Assembly (NCBI RefSeq): GCF_025642135.1
Contig: NZ_CP106793.1
Location: 6,850,001-6,914,000 of the forward strand
DNA: 64,000 nt
DNA from: Streptomyces cynarae
GTDB taxonomy: Bacteria > Actinomycetota > Actinomycetes > Streptomycetales > Streptomycetaceae
Reading direction: 5' to 3'
In this document: positions 24,825 to 33,320 of the stretch, piece by piece
Layout: the number at the start of each line of letters is the position of its first letter
Position numbering within the stretch: position 1 is the stretch's first letter
Program-made: the position numbers and the translations under genes
Notes under the pieces: model-generated
The model's input: the letters and a program-made list of their open reading frames with translations, nothing else
The model's database searches: none
What the model was told of the DNA's origin: nothing

Positions 24825-26108
24825 ATGCCCGGAAACAGGACGAGGGTGTCCTGCTCGGTGGCCGTGGTGCTGGCGCTGTGCTCGGCGCTGTCCGGCTGCG
24901 GGGGCACGGACGACGGCGGCTCAGGCGGCAAGGTGGTGCTCCGCTACACCTGGTGGGGAAACCCGGACCGCGCTGCGAGAACCGAGAAGGCCATCGCGCT
25001 CTTCGAGAAACGGCACCCCGGGATCCGGGTGCAGACGTCGTTCTCCGGCTACGACGCCTACAAGCAGAAGCTGGCCACCCAGGCCGCCGGCGGCGACGCC
25101 CCCGATGTGATGCAACTCGACTACCGCATGATCGACCAGTACGCATCCGGCGGCGTCCTCCTCGACCTCGGCACCCAGAAGGCGGCTCTGGGCACCGGTG
25201 AGATCGACGCCGGACTCCTCGCCACCGGCAGGGTGAACGGCAAGCAGTACGCGATCCCGCAGGGCCGGGGCACCGAGACGATGGTGTACGACGTCAAGGA
25301 GTGGAAGTCGTCCGGTGTCGCCCTTCCCCGCGAGGGCTGGACGTGGAGCCAGTGGGCCGACGCCATGCGGCAGTTGGCGAAGAGGACCGGCAAGCCCGGC
25401 GGCACCGACCCGGGGCAGAGCGAGGACGCCTTCGAGGTGTGGCTGCGCGGCCGGGGCAAGTCCCTCTACACCAAGGACCGGAAGCTCGGCTTCACGGCCG
25501 ACGACCTGACCCGCTGGTGGACCTTCACCGACAAGCTGCGCCGCGAGGGCGCCGTCTCGCCCGCCGAGCAGACCACCCAGCTCGACGGCTCGGTCGAGAA
25601 CACCCCGCTGGGCCGCGGCAAGGCGGTGTCCGACGTCAACTGGGACGCCCCCGCGAGCGGTTTCCTCGCCCTCGTCCCGGACGGCGTCGCGCTCGCGCCC
25701 ATGCCGTCGGGCGAGGACGGCACCCCGGGCCAGTACTTCAAACCGTCGATGTTCATGGGCGTCTCCGCTCACACCTCCCACCCGAAGGAGGCCGCCGAGC
25801 TGATCGACTTCATGATCAATGACCCCGGCGCCGGGACCATCCTCGGAGCGGCCCGCGGCATTCCCGTCAACGAGTCCCTGCGCGACAAACTCGCCCCCGC
25901 CCTCAAGGACTTCGACAGGACCATCTCCGACTACCAGTCTTCGCTCGAAGGCGACCTCAAGGCCCCGCCGCAGGCTCCGCCCTCGGGCGACAACGCGCTG
26001 CAGACCACCTTCCAGCGCGACTACGACCAGGTGTCGTACGAGCGGATGTCGCCCCGCGAGGCGGCGAAGAACTACATCACCGAGGCGAAGGCGGAGCTGA
26101 GGTCATGA
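24825..26108 (+). CDS. ABC transporter sugar-binding lipoprotein
   Basis: 427-residue extracellular solute-binding protein (family 1). A lipoprotein signal peptide ends in ALSGC, with Cys25 as the lipidated residue. The mature start VVLRYTWWGNPDRAARTEKAIALFEKRHPG is typical of carbohydrate CUT1 binding proteins. It captures a sugar outside the membrane and delivers it to the two permeases encoded next. GAGAGGGG precedes the ATG. The stop overlaps the first permease start (ATGA). Expression is probably repressed through the LacI-type operator just upstream. The sugar cannot be named. Confidence 0.93.
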   Translation: MPGNRTRVSCSVAVVLALCSALSGCGGTDDGGSGGKVVLRYTWWGNPDRAARTEKAIALFEKRHPGIRVQTSFSGYDAYKQKLATQAAGGDAPDVMQLDYRMIDQYASGGVLLDLGTQKAALGTGEIDAGLLATGRVNGKQYAIPQGRGTETMVYDVKEWKSSGVALPREGWTWSQWADAMRQLAKRTGKPGGTDPGQSEDAFEVWLRGRGKSLYTKDRKLGFTADDLTRWWTFTDKLRREGAVSPAEQTTQLDGSVENTPLGRGKAVSDVNWDAPASGFLALVPDGVALAPMPSGEDGTPGQYFKPSMFMGVSAHTSHPKEAAELIDFMINDPGAGTILGAARGIPVNESLRDKLAPALKDFDRTISDYQSSLEGDLKAPPQAPPSGDNALQTTFQRDYDQVSYERMSPREAAKNYITEAKAELRS

Positions 26109-27052
26109 CGGCAACCGACGTACAGGCAACGGGAGTTCCCCGGACGCGCCCCGCGACCCCGAGCCGGCCGAAACGCCGCCGTGAGGGCGCCGCCTGGGTG
26201 TTCCTGTCCCCGTGGGTGCTCGGCGCGACCGTGCTCACCCTGCTCCCGATGGCCGTCTCGCTCTACCTCTCCTTCACCGACTACGACCTGTTCAACCCGC
26301 CGCACTGGGTGGGCCTGCGCAACTACACACAGATGTTCACCGAGGACCCGCGCTACTGGCGCTCGGTCGTCGCCACGCTGACGTACGTCGTCATCGCCGT
26401 ACCGCTGCAACTCGCACTCGCCCTCGTCGTCGCCCTCGTGCTGAAGTCCGTGCGCCGCGCCAAGGGCTTCTACCGCTCCGCCTTCTACGCGCCCTCCCTC
26501 CTCGGCGCCTCCATGTCGATCGCCCTCGTCTGGCGGGCGATCTTCAACGACGGCGGCACGGTCGACCACCTCCTCGGCACCGGTGGCTGGGTCACCCGGC
26601 CCGGCTGGGCCCTGCTCGCGGTGGCGCTGCTGACGGTGTGGCAGTTCGGTGCACCGATGGTCATCTTCCTCGCCGGACTCCAGCAGATCCCGGGGGAGTT
26701 GTACGAGGCCGCCGAGGTCGACGGGGCGAGCCGGTGGCGGCAGTTCCTGTCCATCACCGTGCCGATGCTGTCCCCGGTGATCTTCTTCAATCTGGTGCTC
26801 CAGACCATCCAGTCCTTCCAGGTCTTCACTCCCGCCTTCGCTGTCAGCGCCGGCAAGGGCGGGCCCGCCGACTCGACCCTGTTCTACACGCTCTACCTCT
26901 ACGACCGCGGCTTCGTCGCCTCCCACATGGGCTACGCCTCCGCGATGGCCTGGGTGCTGCTGCTGGTGATCGGCGCGGTCACCGCGGTGCTGTTCCGCAC
27001 CTCGCGGTCCTGGGTCTTCTACGCGTCCGACACTGATGGGGGAGCCCGATGA
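26105..27052 (+). CDS. ABC transporter permease (CUT1, MalF-like)
   Basis: 315 residues with six membrane helices. The first helix begins after a basic N-terminal tail (WVFLSPWVLGATVLTLLPMAVSLYLSF). The cytoplasmic EAA loop that contacts the ATPase reads YEAAEVDGASRWRQFLSITVP (about 200-220). It forms the transmembrane channel together with the next gene's product. It overlaps both neighbours by four bases (ATGA), so translation is coupled. Confidence 0.94.
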   Translation: MTATDVQATGVPRTRPATPSRPKRRREGAAWVFLSPWVLGATVLTLLPMAVSLYLSFTDYDLFNPPHWVGLRNYTQMFTEDPRYWRSVVATLTYVVIAVPLQLALALVVALVLKSVRRAKGFYRSAFYAPSLLGASMSIALVWRAIFNDGGTVDHLLGTGGWVTRPGWALLAVALLTVWQFGAPMVIFLAGLQQIPGELYEAAEVDGASRWRQFLSITVPMLSPVIFFNLVLQTIQSFQVFTPAFAVSAGKGGPADSTLFYTLYLYDRGFVASHMGYASAMAWVLLLVIGAVTAVLFRTSRSWVFYASDTDGGAR

Positions 27053-27912
27053 GTACGACAGCCTCCGCCCTGCGCAAGCCGGTCGCCTGGCGCCGGGTGG
27101 CCCTGCACGCCGGCTGCGTGGCCGCGCTGCTGGTGATGCTCTACCCGCTGGCGTGGCTGCTCGCGACCTCGCTGAAGCCCGCGAACGAGGTCATCGCCAG
27201 CCTGAACCTGCTGCCCAGCCACTTCGAGTGGTCGAACTACAAGACGGCGTTCGACGGCGTGAACGACGTCTCCGTCTGGCGGCTGCTCGGCAACTCCCTG
27301 CTCATCGCGGGCGGCGCGGTCCTCGGCAACGTCATCTCCTGTTCCCTGGCCGCGTACGCCTTCGCCCGGTTGCGGTTCCGCTTCCGCGGGCCGCTGTTCG
27401 CCTTCATGATCGCCACGATCATGCTGCCGCACCACGCGGTGCTGATCCCGCAGTACATCATCTTCAACAAGCTCGGCATGGTGAACACGTACTGGCCGCT
27501 GATCCTGCCCAAGTTCCTGGCCACGGAGGCCTTCTTCGTCTTCCTCATCGTGCAGTTCATGCGGGGGCTGCCCCGCGAGCTGGAGGAGGCGGCGCGGATC
27601 GACGGCTGCGGGCCGTTCCGCTCGTTCTTCCTGGTGATCCTGCCGCTGACCCGGCCCGCCCTGATCACCACGGCCATCTTCACCTTCATCTGGACGTGGA
27701 ACGACTTCTTCACGCAGCTGATCTACCTGTTCTCACCCGAGAAGTTCACGCTGACGCTGGCGCTGAGGTCGTTCGTGGACGCCTCCAGCACCTCGGCGTT
27801 CGGGCCCATGTTCGCGATGTCGGTGATCGCGCTGCTGCCCATCGTGCTGTTCTTCCTCGCCTTCCAGCGGTTCCTGGTGGAGGGCATGGCGAGCTCGGGG
27901 CTCAAGGGATGA
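27049..27912 (+). CDS. ABC transporter permease (CUT1, MalG-like)
   Basis: 287 residues, six membrane helices, starting with AGCVAALLVMLYPLAWLLATSLK. The EAA loop is LEEAARIDGCGPFRSFFLVI (about 182-201), followed by LPLTRPALITTAIFTFIWTWNDFF, which is characteristic of MalG-type subunits. No ATP-binding subunit gene is present in the operon. In Streptomyces a shared ATPase (MsiK) commonly serves such importers, which is family knowledge rather than something seen here. Confidence 0.94.
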   Translation: MSTTASALRKPVAWRRVALHAGCVAALLVMLYPLAWLLATSLKPANEVIASLNLLPSHFEWSNYKTAFDGVNDVSVWRLLGNSLLIAGGAVLGNVISCSLAAYAFARLRFRFRGPLFAFMIATIMLPHHAVLIPQYIIFNKLGMVNTYWPLILPKFLATEAFFVFLIVQFMRGLPRELEEAARIDGCGPFRSFFLVILPLTRPALITTAIFTFIWTWNDFFTQLIYLFSPEKFTLTLALRSFVDASSTSAFGPMFAMSVIALLPIVLFFLAFQRFLVEGMASSGLKG

Positions 27913-28520
27913 GCGGGCGTACGACCCGGGAGCCCGGGGAGGTCTTCGGCCCGCGGATGACGCTGTTCGCGGACGTGCTGAGCGTGGGACTGGCGACGGC
28001 GGTCGCGGCCCTGCCGCTGCTGACCGCGCCCGCGGCCCTGTCGACGGCGTGCGCGGTGCTGCGCGGGGTGCGGGACGACCGGCCGGTCACGGCGGGGCGG
28101 TACCTGCGGGTGCTGCGCGGCCGCCTGCGGGCCGGGGACCTGGCGGCCGGGGCGGTGGCCTTCGCGGGCGTTCTGCTGCTTGCGGCGGACCTGGCCCTGG
28201 CGGGCGCGGGTCTGCCGGGGGCGCCGGCGTTCACGGCCGTGGCCGCGGCGATCGGCGCGTGCGCCGCGGTGGTGGGCCTGAGGGCCTGTGCCCGCCCCGA
28301 GTCACTGAACGACTGGCCGACGGCACTGCGCACGGCGGCGCGCACCGCCGCCCGGGACGCGGCGGGCAGCGCGCTGATCCTGCTCGCCCTGGCGACGGCG
28401 GCGCTGTGCGCGTGGATGCTGCTGCCCCTGGCGTTCCTGGCTCCCGGTCCGCTGGCGATGGCCGTGACAGCGGTGGAGGGGAGGGGCCGGGAGGCGGGAG
28501 AGGCGACCGGGCTCAACTGA
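27909..28520 (+). CDS. Membrane protein of sugar-transport operon (DUF624/YesL-like)
   Basis: 203 residues, very Ala/Leu-rich, with about five hydrophobic helices (ADVLSVGLATAVAALPLLTA, LAAGAVAFAGVLLLAADLAL, FTAVAAAIGACAAVVGL, SALILLALATAALCAWMLLPL). The pattern and the position after CUT1 permeases, overlapping by ATGA, resemble YesL/DUF624 proteins that accompany sugar importers. The role is unknown, possibly helping transporter assembly. Family assignment is by context and composition. Confidence 0.75.
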   Translation: MSGRTTREPGEVFGPRMTLFADVLSVGLATAVAALPLLTAPAALSTACAVLRGVRDDRPVTAGRYLRVLRGRLRAGDLAAGAVAFAGVLLLAADLALAGAGLPGAPAFTAVAAAIGACAAVVGLRACARPESLNDWPTALRTAARTAARDAAGSALILLALATAALCAWMLLPLAFLAPGPLAMAVTAVEGRGREAGEATGLN

Positions 28521-28665
28521 GGGCGCCTGCGGGTGCTGCTTCGGCGGGCAGCGGGTCCGTGGGCCGGGACGACGCTCGGGCACCGGGGGCGCGCCGAGGA
28601 ATGGCGCCGGGGAAGTCCTTGTTCTTCCTTGTGGAACCGATCGCCGTGAGGAGAGTGTGATCGGC

Positions 28666-29079
28666 ATGGAGACCTTCGTCGACACCCGCGGTCTCCCTCG
28701 CACCTGGATGCTGGCCCACCGTCCCGAGGCCGCCGGAGAAGCGCGGAAGATGGCCGAACGGACCCTGGCGGGCTGGAAGGTGGCGCCGGAGATCGCCGAT
28801 CCGGTGCTGCTGGTGGTGTCCGAACTCGTGACCAACGCAGTGGAGCACGCCCGGCCGCCGCTCACCCTGCGGCTGAGCCGGGATGCCGGCACCGGCCGGG
28901 TCCGGGTGGAGGTCACCGACGGAGGGCCCGCCGCCACGGAAGGGGAGTGGGCGGCCAGTTGCGGCGACGAGGAGCGTGGACGGGGCCTGGACATCGTCGA
29001 CCGGGTCGCCGCCGCCCACGGCGACCGTCTCGAGACGGGCCACGCCATCCACTGGGCCGACCTGACCACCGCGGCCTGA
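28666..29079 (+). CDS. ATP-binding anti-sigma-like protein (HATPase fold)
   Basis: 137 residues. N-box LLVVSELVTNAVEHARPP (about 46-63), then VRVEVTDGGPA and GRGLDIVDRVAAAHG, give the single-domain GHKL ATPase fold of RsbW-like regulators, as in the protein at 7728. It probably regulates a sigma factor or anti-sigma antagonist; the partner is not in the neighbourhood. The start could be ATG 28666 or GTG 28657: GAGGAG at 28648-28653 is long for the first and too close for the second. Confidence 0.87.
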   Translation: METFVDTRGLPRTWMLAHRPEAAGEARKMAERTLAGWKVAPEIADPVLLVVSELVTNAVEHARPPLTLRLSRDAGTGRVRVEVTDGGPAATEGEWAASCGDEERGRGLDIVDRVAAAHGDRLETGHAIHWADLTTAA

Positions 29080-29098
29080 CCCCGGTCGCGCGGATGGC

Positions 29099-30238
29099 TC
29101 AACCCTCCCGGCGGGGTGCGCCGGTCAGCCAGGTCACGACACGGCTGATGTCGGCGAGCGTGACGATGCCGACGAGGCGCCCGGCGTCCAGCACGAGTGC
29201 CCTGCGCTCCCGGCTCTCCTGGAGGCGGGGCAGCAGATCCACGACCATGTCGCCGGGTGCGGCCGTCTCGATGTCCGAGAGCGGGCGCATCACCTGGCCG
29301 ATCGTGGTGGTCGGCCGGGCGTCCGGCGGGACGTCACGGACGGCGCCGGCGGTGACCAGCCCGGCCACGCCTCCGTCGGGCGCCAGGACCGGGAAGGCGG
29401 AGTGACGGAACCGGTCGAAGGGCGCGTCCGCGAGAAACCGGGCGATGGTCATCGCGGCGGGCACGGTGACCGGGGCCCAGGTCATCACCCGGCTCACCGG
29501 AACACCGTGCAGGGCGCTGCGCAGCTCCGCCTGGCGGGCCTCCGCGGTCGCCGTGCTGATCAGGAACCAGCCGATCAACGCCGACCACAGTCCCGACAGG
29601 TTCCCCGCGAAGAGCACCGCCGCGAACCCGCCGCCCACCAGCAACCAGCCCAGAGCGCGCCCCGCGGCCGAGGCGCCCCGGGTCGCCCGCACCCGGTCAC
29701 CGGTGCGGTGCCACAGGAACGACCGCAGCAGCCGTCCGCCGTCCAGCGGTGCCGCCGGCAGGGCGTTGAACACGGCCAGCACGATGTTGATGGCGGCGAG
29801 CCAGGCGACGGCCTCCACCACGAGACCCGAGACGTGCAGGGCGTCGAGCCCCACGGCCAGGCCGGTGCACACCCCGCCCGCGACCAGACTGGTCAGCGGC
29901 CCCACCACGGCGATGCGCAGTTCCGCACCGGGCGTCGGCGCCTCGGTGCGCAGCCGGGCGGCACCGCCCAGCATCCACAGCGTGATGCCCTCGACCTGCA
30001 CTCCGTTGCGGCGTGCGACGACCGCGTGGGCGAGTTCGTGTGCGAGCAGCGACGCCAGGAACACCAGTGAGGTCAGCAGCGCTGCCACCCAGTAGGCCCA
30101 GGCCGGATGACCGGGGTGGGCCGCAGGAAGCCGCCCGCGGGCCAGGACGACGGCGACCAGCACGATGATGACCAGGACACTCCAGTGCAGGCCGACGCGC
30201 ACGCCGGCGATGCGCCCGAGAGACAGTGTCTCCTTCAC
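29099..30238 (-). CDS. Site-2 protease-like M50 metalloprotease with CBS domains
   Basis: 379-residue intramembrane zinc protease. The active-site motif HELAH (His67, Glu68, His71) lies in a membrane helix, and the third ligand Asp166 is in NALPAAPLDGGRLL. About six hydrophobic helices cover residues 15-235. The C-terminal 130 residues hold two CBS domains (ARFLADAPFDRFRHSAFPVL...; MVVDLLPRLQESRERRALVLD) that usually bind adenosyl nucleotides. Enzymes of this architecture are related to SpoIVFB; substrates are unknown here. The ATG at 30236-30238 immediately follows the duplicated region at 30263-30560. Confidence 0.92.
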   Translation of the reverse strand: MKETLSLGRIAGVRVGLHWSVLVIIVLVAVVLARGRLPAAHPGHPAWAYWVAALLTSLVFLASLLAHELAHAVVARRNGVQVEGITLWMLGGAARLRTEAPTPGAELRIAVVGPLTSLVAGGVCTGLAVGLDALHVSGLVVEAVAWLAAINIVLAVFNALPAAPLDGGRLLRSFLWHRTGDRVRATRGASAAGRALGWLLVGGGFAAVLFAGNLSGLWSALIGWFLISTATAEARQAELRSALHGVPVSRVMTWAPVTVPAAMTIARFLADAPFDRFRHSAFPVLAPDGGVAGLVTAGAVRDVPPDARPTTTIGQVMRPLSDIETAAPGDMVVDLLPRLQESRERRALVLDAGRLVGIVTLADISRVVTWLTGAPRREG

Positions 30239-30262
30239 CGAACGCCCCGCCTTCCCGGCGCC

Positions 30263-30560
30263 CGGCCCGTCGGCCGCGATCCCGCCCGGGCGGCCGACGG
30301 GCGCGCGCCGCTCTCGTCACGACGCTCTCCAGCGGGGACGGCTCCCCGCACTCTCCATCGTCCGCCCGGTCCGCGGGAACGCCGAGCCCCACGGGGCTTC
30401 GCCCGTCCGCCGGCCCGTCGGCCGCGATCCCGCCTGGGCGGCCGCCGGGCGCGCGCCGCTCTCGTCACGACGCTCTCCAGCGGGGACGGCTCCCCGCACT
30501 CTCCATCGTCCGCCCGGTCCGCGGGAACGCCGAGCCCACGGGACTTCGCCCGTCCGCCGG
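30263..30560. repeat. 148-bp tandem duplication
   Basis: Two adjacent units, 30263-30410 and 30411-about 30557, are almost identical. They differ by a few substitutions (CGGGCGGCCGACGG vs TGGGCGGCCGCCGG) and a one-base difference near the end of each unit (GAGCCCCACGGGG vs GAGCCCACGGG). The units lie between the divergent protease and P-loop genes and contain no convincing gene. A duplicated promoter or regulatory segment is possible. Confidence 0.93.
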
Positions 30561-30599
30561 CCTCGTGTCATCGTGGCCCGTATGGGGACAGGACTGGAC

Positions 30600-31043
30600 A
30601 TGGCGGTGCTCGTCGGGCTGCAGGCGTCGGGGAAGTCCACCTTCTACACGCGGCACCTGTCCGGTCGGTACGTGCTGGTCAGCAAGGACCTGTTCCCCCG
30701 GCGCGCCCGCAACAAGCAGCGGCGGCAGATGCGGCAGGTGCAGGAGGCCCTCGCGGCGGGGCGGCCGGTGGCGGTGGACAACACCAACCCCTCACCGCAG
30801 GAGTGGGGCCCGCTGGTGGAAGCGGGCCACGCCCACGGCGCGATGGTCACGGCGTACTGGTTCCCGCCGGACCTCACGGGCTCGCTCCGCCGCAACGCTG
30901 CTCGAGAGGACCGTGCGCGCGTCCCGGACGTCGGCGTGTTCGCGACCCTGAAGCGGCTGCGCAGACCGTCCCCGGCGGACGGGTTCGACGCGGTCCGGGA
31001 GGTGCGCTTCGACGGGCGTGGCGGCTTCGAGATCAGACCCTAG
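30600..31043 (+). CDS. P-loop ATPase/kinase of the polynucleotide-kinase-like AAA group
   Basis: 147 residues (153 if ATG 30582 is used). The P-loop GLQASGKSTF is near the N-terminus, then VLVSKDLFPRRARNKQRRQM, VAVDNTNPSPQEWGPLV (DNTNP is typical of the T4 polynucleotide kinase-like and YjbB-like family) and a lid region LRRNAAREDRARVPDVGVFATLKRL. Such proteins phosphorylate nucleic acid ends or small metabolites. The substrate is unknown. The start at 30600 has AGGA six bases upstream. Its promoter must lie within or near the 148-bp duplication. Confidence 0.82.
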   Translation: MAVLVGLQASGKSTFYTRHLSGRYVLVSKDLFPRRARNKQRRQMRQVQEALAAGRPVAVDNTNPSPQEWGPLVEAGHAHGAMVTAYWFPPDLTGSLRRNAAREDRARVPDVGVFATLKRLRRPSPADGFDAVREVRFDGRGGFEIRP

Positions 31044-31054
31044 GAGGTCAGAGC

Positions 31055-31654
31055 TCAGTGCGGCCGGCGTAGTCCTCCGACGAGGAGTTCGACCAGTCGG
31101 CGGGCGTCGTAGCGGAGGTCGTTGTCCGCGCCGATGCAGAGGTTGCCGACGCCGCGCATGAGTTCGTAGCCCGCGATGTCGGAACCGATCTCGCCCGCGG
31201 CGGCCGCGGCTTCGAGCAGCCGGGTGCAGACGGGCACGAGGCGGTCGAGGAAGTAGGCGTGCAGCGTGTCGAAGCCGGCGTTGTCGGACTGCAGTACGGC
31301 GGCCAGCCCGTGCTTGGTGACCAGGAAGTCGACGAAGAGGTTGATCCATTCCCTCAGTGCCGCGTACGGCGTCGCGCTGCTCGCCAGCAGGGCCGGACCG
31401 GCGTCGGCGCAGGCGTCGACCTGGTGCCGGTAGACGGCGATGATGAGGTCCGCCCGGGTCGGGAAGTGGCGGTAGATCGTGCCGAGCCCGACTCCGGCCT
31501 CGGCCGCGATGTCGCGTACCGGCGCATCCACGCCTGACCGGACGAACACCGCGGCGGCCGCGTCGAGCAGCGCCTCCTTGTTGCGCCGGGCGTCCTTCCG
31601 CTTGGGCGGGTCGGTCCGCGTCCGCCCTGCGCCCTCGTCGCCGTCGCTCACCAC
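31055..31654 (-). CDS. TetR-family repressor
   Basis: 199 residues. The N-terminal helix-turn-helix reads APVRDIAAEAGVGLGTIYRHFPTRADLI (about 40-67), followed by an all-helical ligand domain. The start is GTG 31654 (or 31651) behind GGAGGG. It is divergent from the aldo-keto reductase gene, with a double palindrome between them, so it very probably represses that gene and itself, with an inducer related to the reductase substrate (inference). Confidence 0.9.
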   Translation of the reverse strand: MVSDGDEGAGRTRTDPPKRKDARRNKEALLDAAAAVFVRSGVDAPVRDIAAEAGVGLGTIYRHFPTRADLIIAVYRHQVDACADAGPALLASSATPYAALREWINLFVDFLVTKHGLAAVLQSDNAGFDTLHAYFLDRLVPVCTRLLEAAAAAGEIGSDIAGYELMRGVGNLCIGADNDLRYDARRLVELLVGGLRRPH

Positions 31655-31686
31655 GCCGCTCCCTCCACAACCACCCTTGCAAAAGC

Positions 31687-31722
31687 GGAACGATGTTCCG
31701 TATCGTTCCGGAACGAGGTTCC
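31687..31722. promoter_or_regulatory. Double palindromic operator for the TetR repressor
   Basis: Two 13-bp palindromes of the same form, GGAACGATGTTCC (31687-31699) and GGAACGAGGTTCC (31710-31722), with centres 23 bases apart. The intervening CGTTCCGGAACG (31704-31715) is also palindromic. They are in the divergent tetR/aldo-keto reductase promoter region, a classic TetR arrangement. Confidence 0.8.
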
Positions 31723-31806
31723 ACTTGCTCATGATGTCAGAGCGGGGGCCCGGCACCAAGTCATGCCCTGCCGCCCCCGCCCCACCCTCGACGGAGGACC
31801 ACAGCC

Positions 31807-32826
31807 ATGCAGTACCGCACCTTGGGCCGCACCGGAGTGCAGGTCAGCTCCCTCGCGCTGGGCGCGATGAACTTCGGCCGGATCGGGCGCACCACTCAGG
31901 ACGAGGCCACCGCCATCGTCGACGCCGCCCTCGAGGCCGGGATCAACGTCATCGACACCGCCGACATCTACGGGGACGGCGAGTCGGAGGAGATGGTCGG
32001 CAAGGCCGTCGCCGGCCGCCGAGACGACATCGTGCTGGCCACGAAGGCCGCCATGCCCATGGGCGCCGAGCGCAACCACCGGGGCGCTTCGCGCCGCTGG
32101 CTGGTCACCGCGCTGGACGACAGTCTGCGCCGCCTCGGTGTCGACCACGTCGACCTCTACCAGATCCACCGGTGGGACCCGAACACCAGCGACGAGGAGA
32201 CGCTGTCGGCCCTGACCGATCTGCAGCGTGCGGGAAAGATCCGCCACTTCGGCTCCTCCACCTTCCCCGCATACCGCATCGTGCAGGCGCAGTGGGCCGC
32301 CCGGGAGAACCGCCTGAGCCGTTACGTCACCGAGCAGCCCAGCTACTCGATCCTGCAGCGCGGCGTCGAGAGCCACGTCCTGCCCGTGGCCGAGGAGTAC
32401 GGGCTCGGCGTGCTCGTGTGGAGCCCGCTGGCCTCGGGCTGGCTGTCGGGTGCGGTCCGGGCGGGCCGGGAGGTCAACACCCACCGCTCGGCGTTCATGC
32501 CGGAACGCTTCGACACCGCCCTCCCCGCCAACCGTGCCAGGCTCGACGCCGTCGAGCAGCTGGCCGATGTCGCGAACGAGGCGGGACTGACCATGATCCA
32601 GCTCGCGCTCGGCTTCGTGACCGCGCACCCCGCGGTGACCAGCGCGCTCATCGGCCCCCGCACGCCGGACCACCTGCACGCGCAGCTCGCCGCGGCGGAC
32701 ACCGTGCTCTCCGCCGACGTGCTCGACGCGATCGACGGGATCGTCGCTCCAGGCACCGACCTGGCCCCGCACGAGAAGCACGACACACCGCCCGCGCTCC
32801 TCGACCCGTCGCTGCGGCGCCGTTGA
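31807..32826 (+). CDS. Aldo/keto reductase
   Basis: 339-residue NADPH-dependent oxidoreductase with a (beta/alpha)8 barrel. The catalytic tetrad is visible as Asp50 and Tyr55 (IDTADIYGDG), Lys80 (VLATKAAMP) and His121 (LYQIHRWDPN). The start YRTLGRTGVQVSSLALGAM and the loop VTEQPSYSILQRGVE are typical of the AKR subgroup that includes Gsp69/YhdN. It reduces aldehydes or ketones; the actual substrate is unknown. It is controlled by the divergent TetR gene. A hairpin lies 67 bases after the stop. Confidence 0.94.
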   Translation: MQYRTLGRTGVQVSSLALGAMNFGRIGRTTQDEATAIVDAALEAGINVIDTADIYGDGESEEMVGKAVAGRRDDIVLATKAAMPMGAERNHRGASRRWLVTALDDSLRRLGVDHVDLYQIHRWDPNTSDEETLSALTDLQRAGKIRHFGSSTFPAYRIVQAQWAARENRLSRYVTEQPSYSILQRGVESHVLPVAEEYGLGVLVWSPLASGWLSGAVRAGREVNTHRSAFMPERFDTALPANRARLDAVEQLADVANEAGLTMIQLALGFVTAHPAVTSALIGPRTPDHLHAQLAAADTVLSADVLDAIDGIVAPGTDLAPHEKHDTPPALLDPSLRRR

Positions 32827-32893
32827 CCGCCGTAGGGCGCCGGCGTCCGGCGAGAAGGCTGACGAGCCTCGCTGTAGGCTGAGGCAGACCGTA

Positions 32894-32922
32894 TCGCGTC
32901 ACCGTCTTGACAGGTGACGCGA
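32894..32922 (+). terminator. Hairpin between aldo-keto reductase and small ORF
   Basis: Perfect 10-bp stem TCGCGTCACC / GGTGACGCGA with a 9-base loop, followed by a second small hairpin GGATGT-N7-ACATCC (32925-32943). Either a terminator for the reductase or a structured leader of the small gene at 32981. Confidence 0.55.
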
Positions 32923-32980
32923 CGGGATGTGAGTCTGACATCCGCAAGGCGAGAAGCCACCGACTGAGCGGAGGTTGGCC

Positions 32981-33175
32981 ATGGAGAGCCAGAGCACCGT
33001 GGACAGTGCTGCTGCGGCACGTCAGGCACGGTTCGGCAAGTTGCCGGAGCGCATTCGCTTCGAGGACATGGTCGAAGAGAAGCAGGCGACGTCGAACGAC
33101 CCGGCGAGGGACGCCTACAACCCCGAAGGGTCGTGGATGTCCTTCTCCTGCCTGGCCGCCGACCTGGGCCTCTGA
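32981..33175 (+). CDS. Small protein of unknown function
   Basis: 64 residues starting MESQSTVDSAAAARQARFG. The middle is charged (KLPERIRFEDMVEEKQ) and the end (YNPEGSWMSFSCLAADLGL) is hydrophobic and Ser/Cys-containing. It is bracketed by a structured leader and a strong terminator, so it looks like an independently transcribed real gene. GGAGG lies eight bases before the ATG. I do not recognise the family. The two-part layout, charged first then a short Ser/Cys-bearing tail, is reminiscent of peptide precursors, but no maturation enzyme is recognisable nearby. Confidence 0.6.
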   Translation: MESQSTVDSAAAARQARFGKLPERIRFEDMVEEKQATSNDPARDAYNPEGSWMSFSCLAADLGL

Positions 33176-33221
33176 GCCGGTCTTCGACTGAGTGCCGTAC
33201 TCGGCCGTCGAGGTCACCGAG

Positions 33222-33262
33222 CGTCGCCGGTCGCCCTCGCGGAGGGAGAGCGACCGGCGACG
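33222..33262. terminator. Bidirectional hairpin terminator
   Basis: Perfect 13-bp stem CGTCGCCGGTCGC / GCGACCGGCGACG with a 15-base loop that has further pairing (CCCTC/GAGGG). It lies between the small ORF and the convergent methyltransferase gene. Confidence 0.88.
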
Positions 33263-33320
33263 GTGCGGCTCAGGCGGAGATGCCGGATTCCGTCCGCTGA
33301 TTCGGGGGTGAGTGGGTGCC

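Noticed and set aside
32894..32943. Riboswitch before the small ORF
   Set aside because: Only two simple hairpins are visible. They match no aptamer I recognise, and terminator function for the upstream gene explains the first one.
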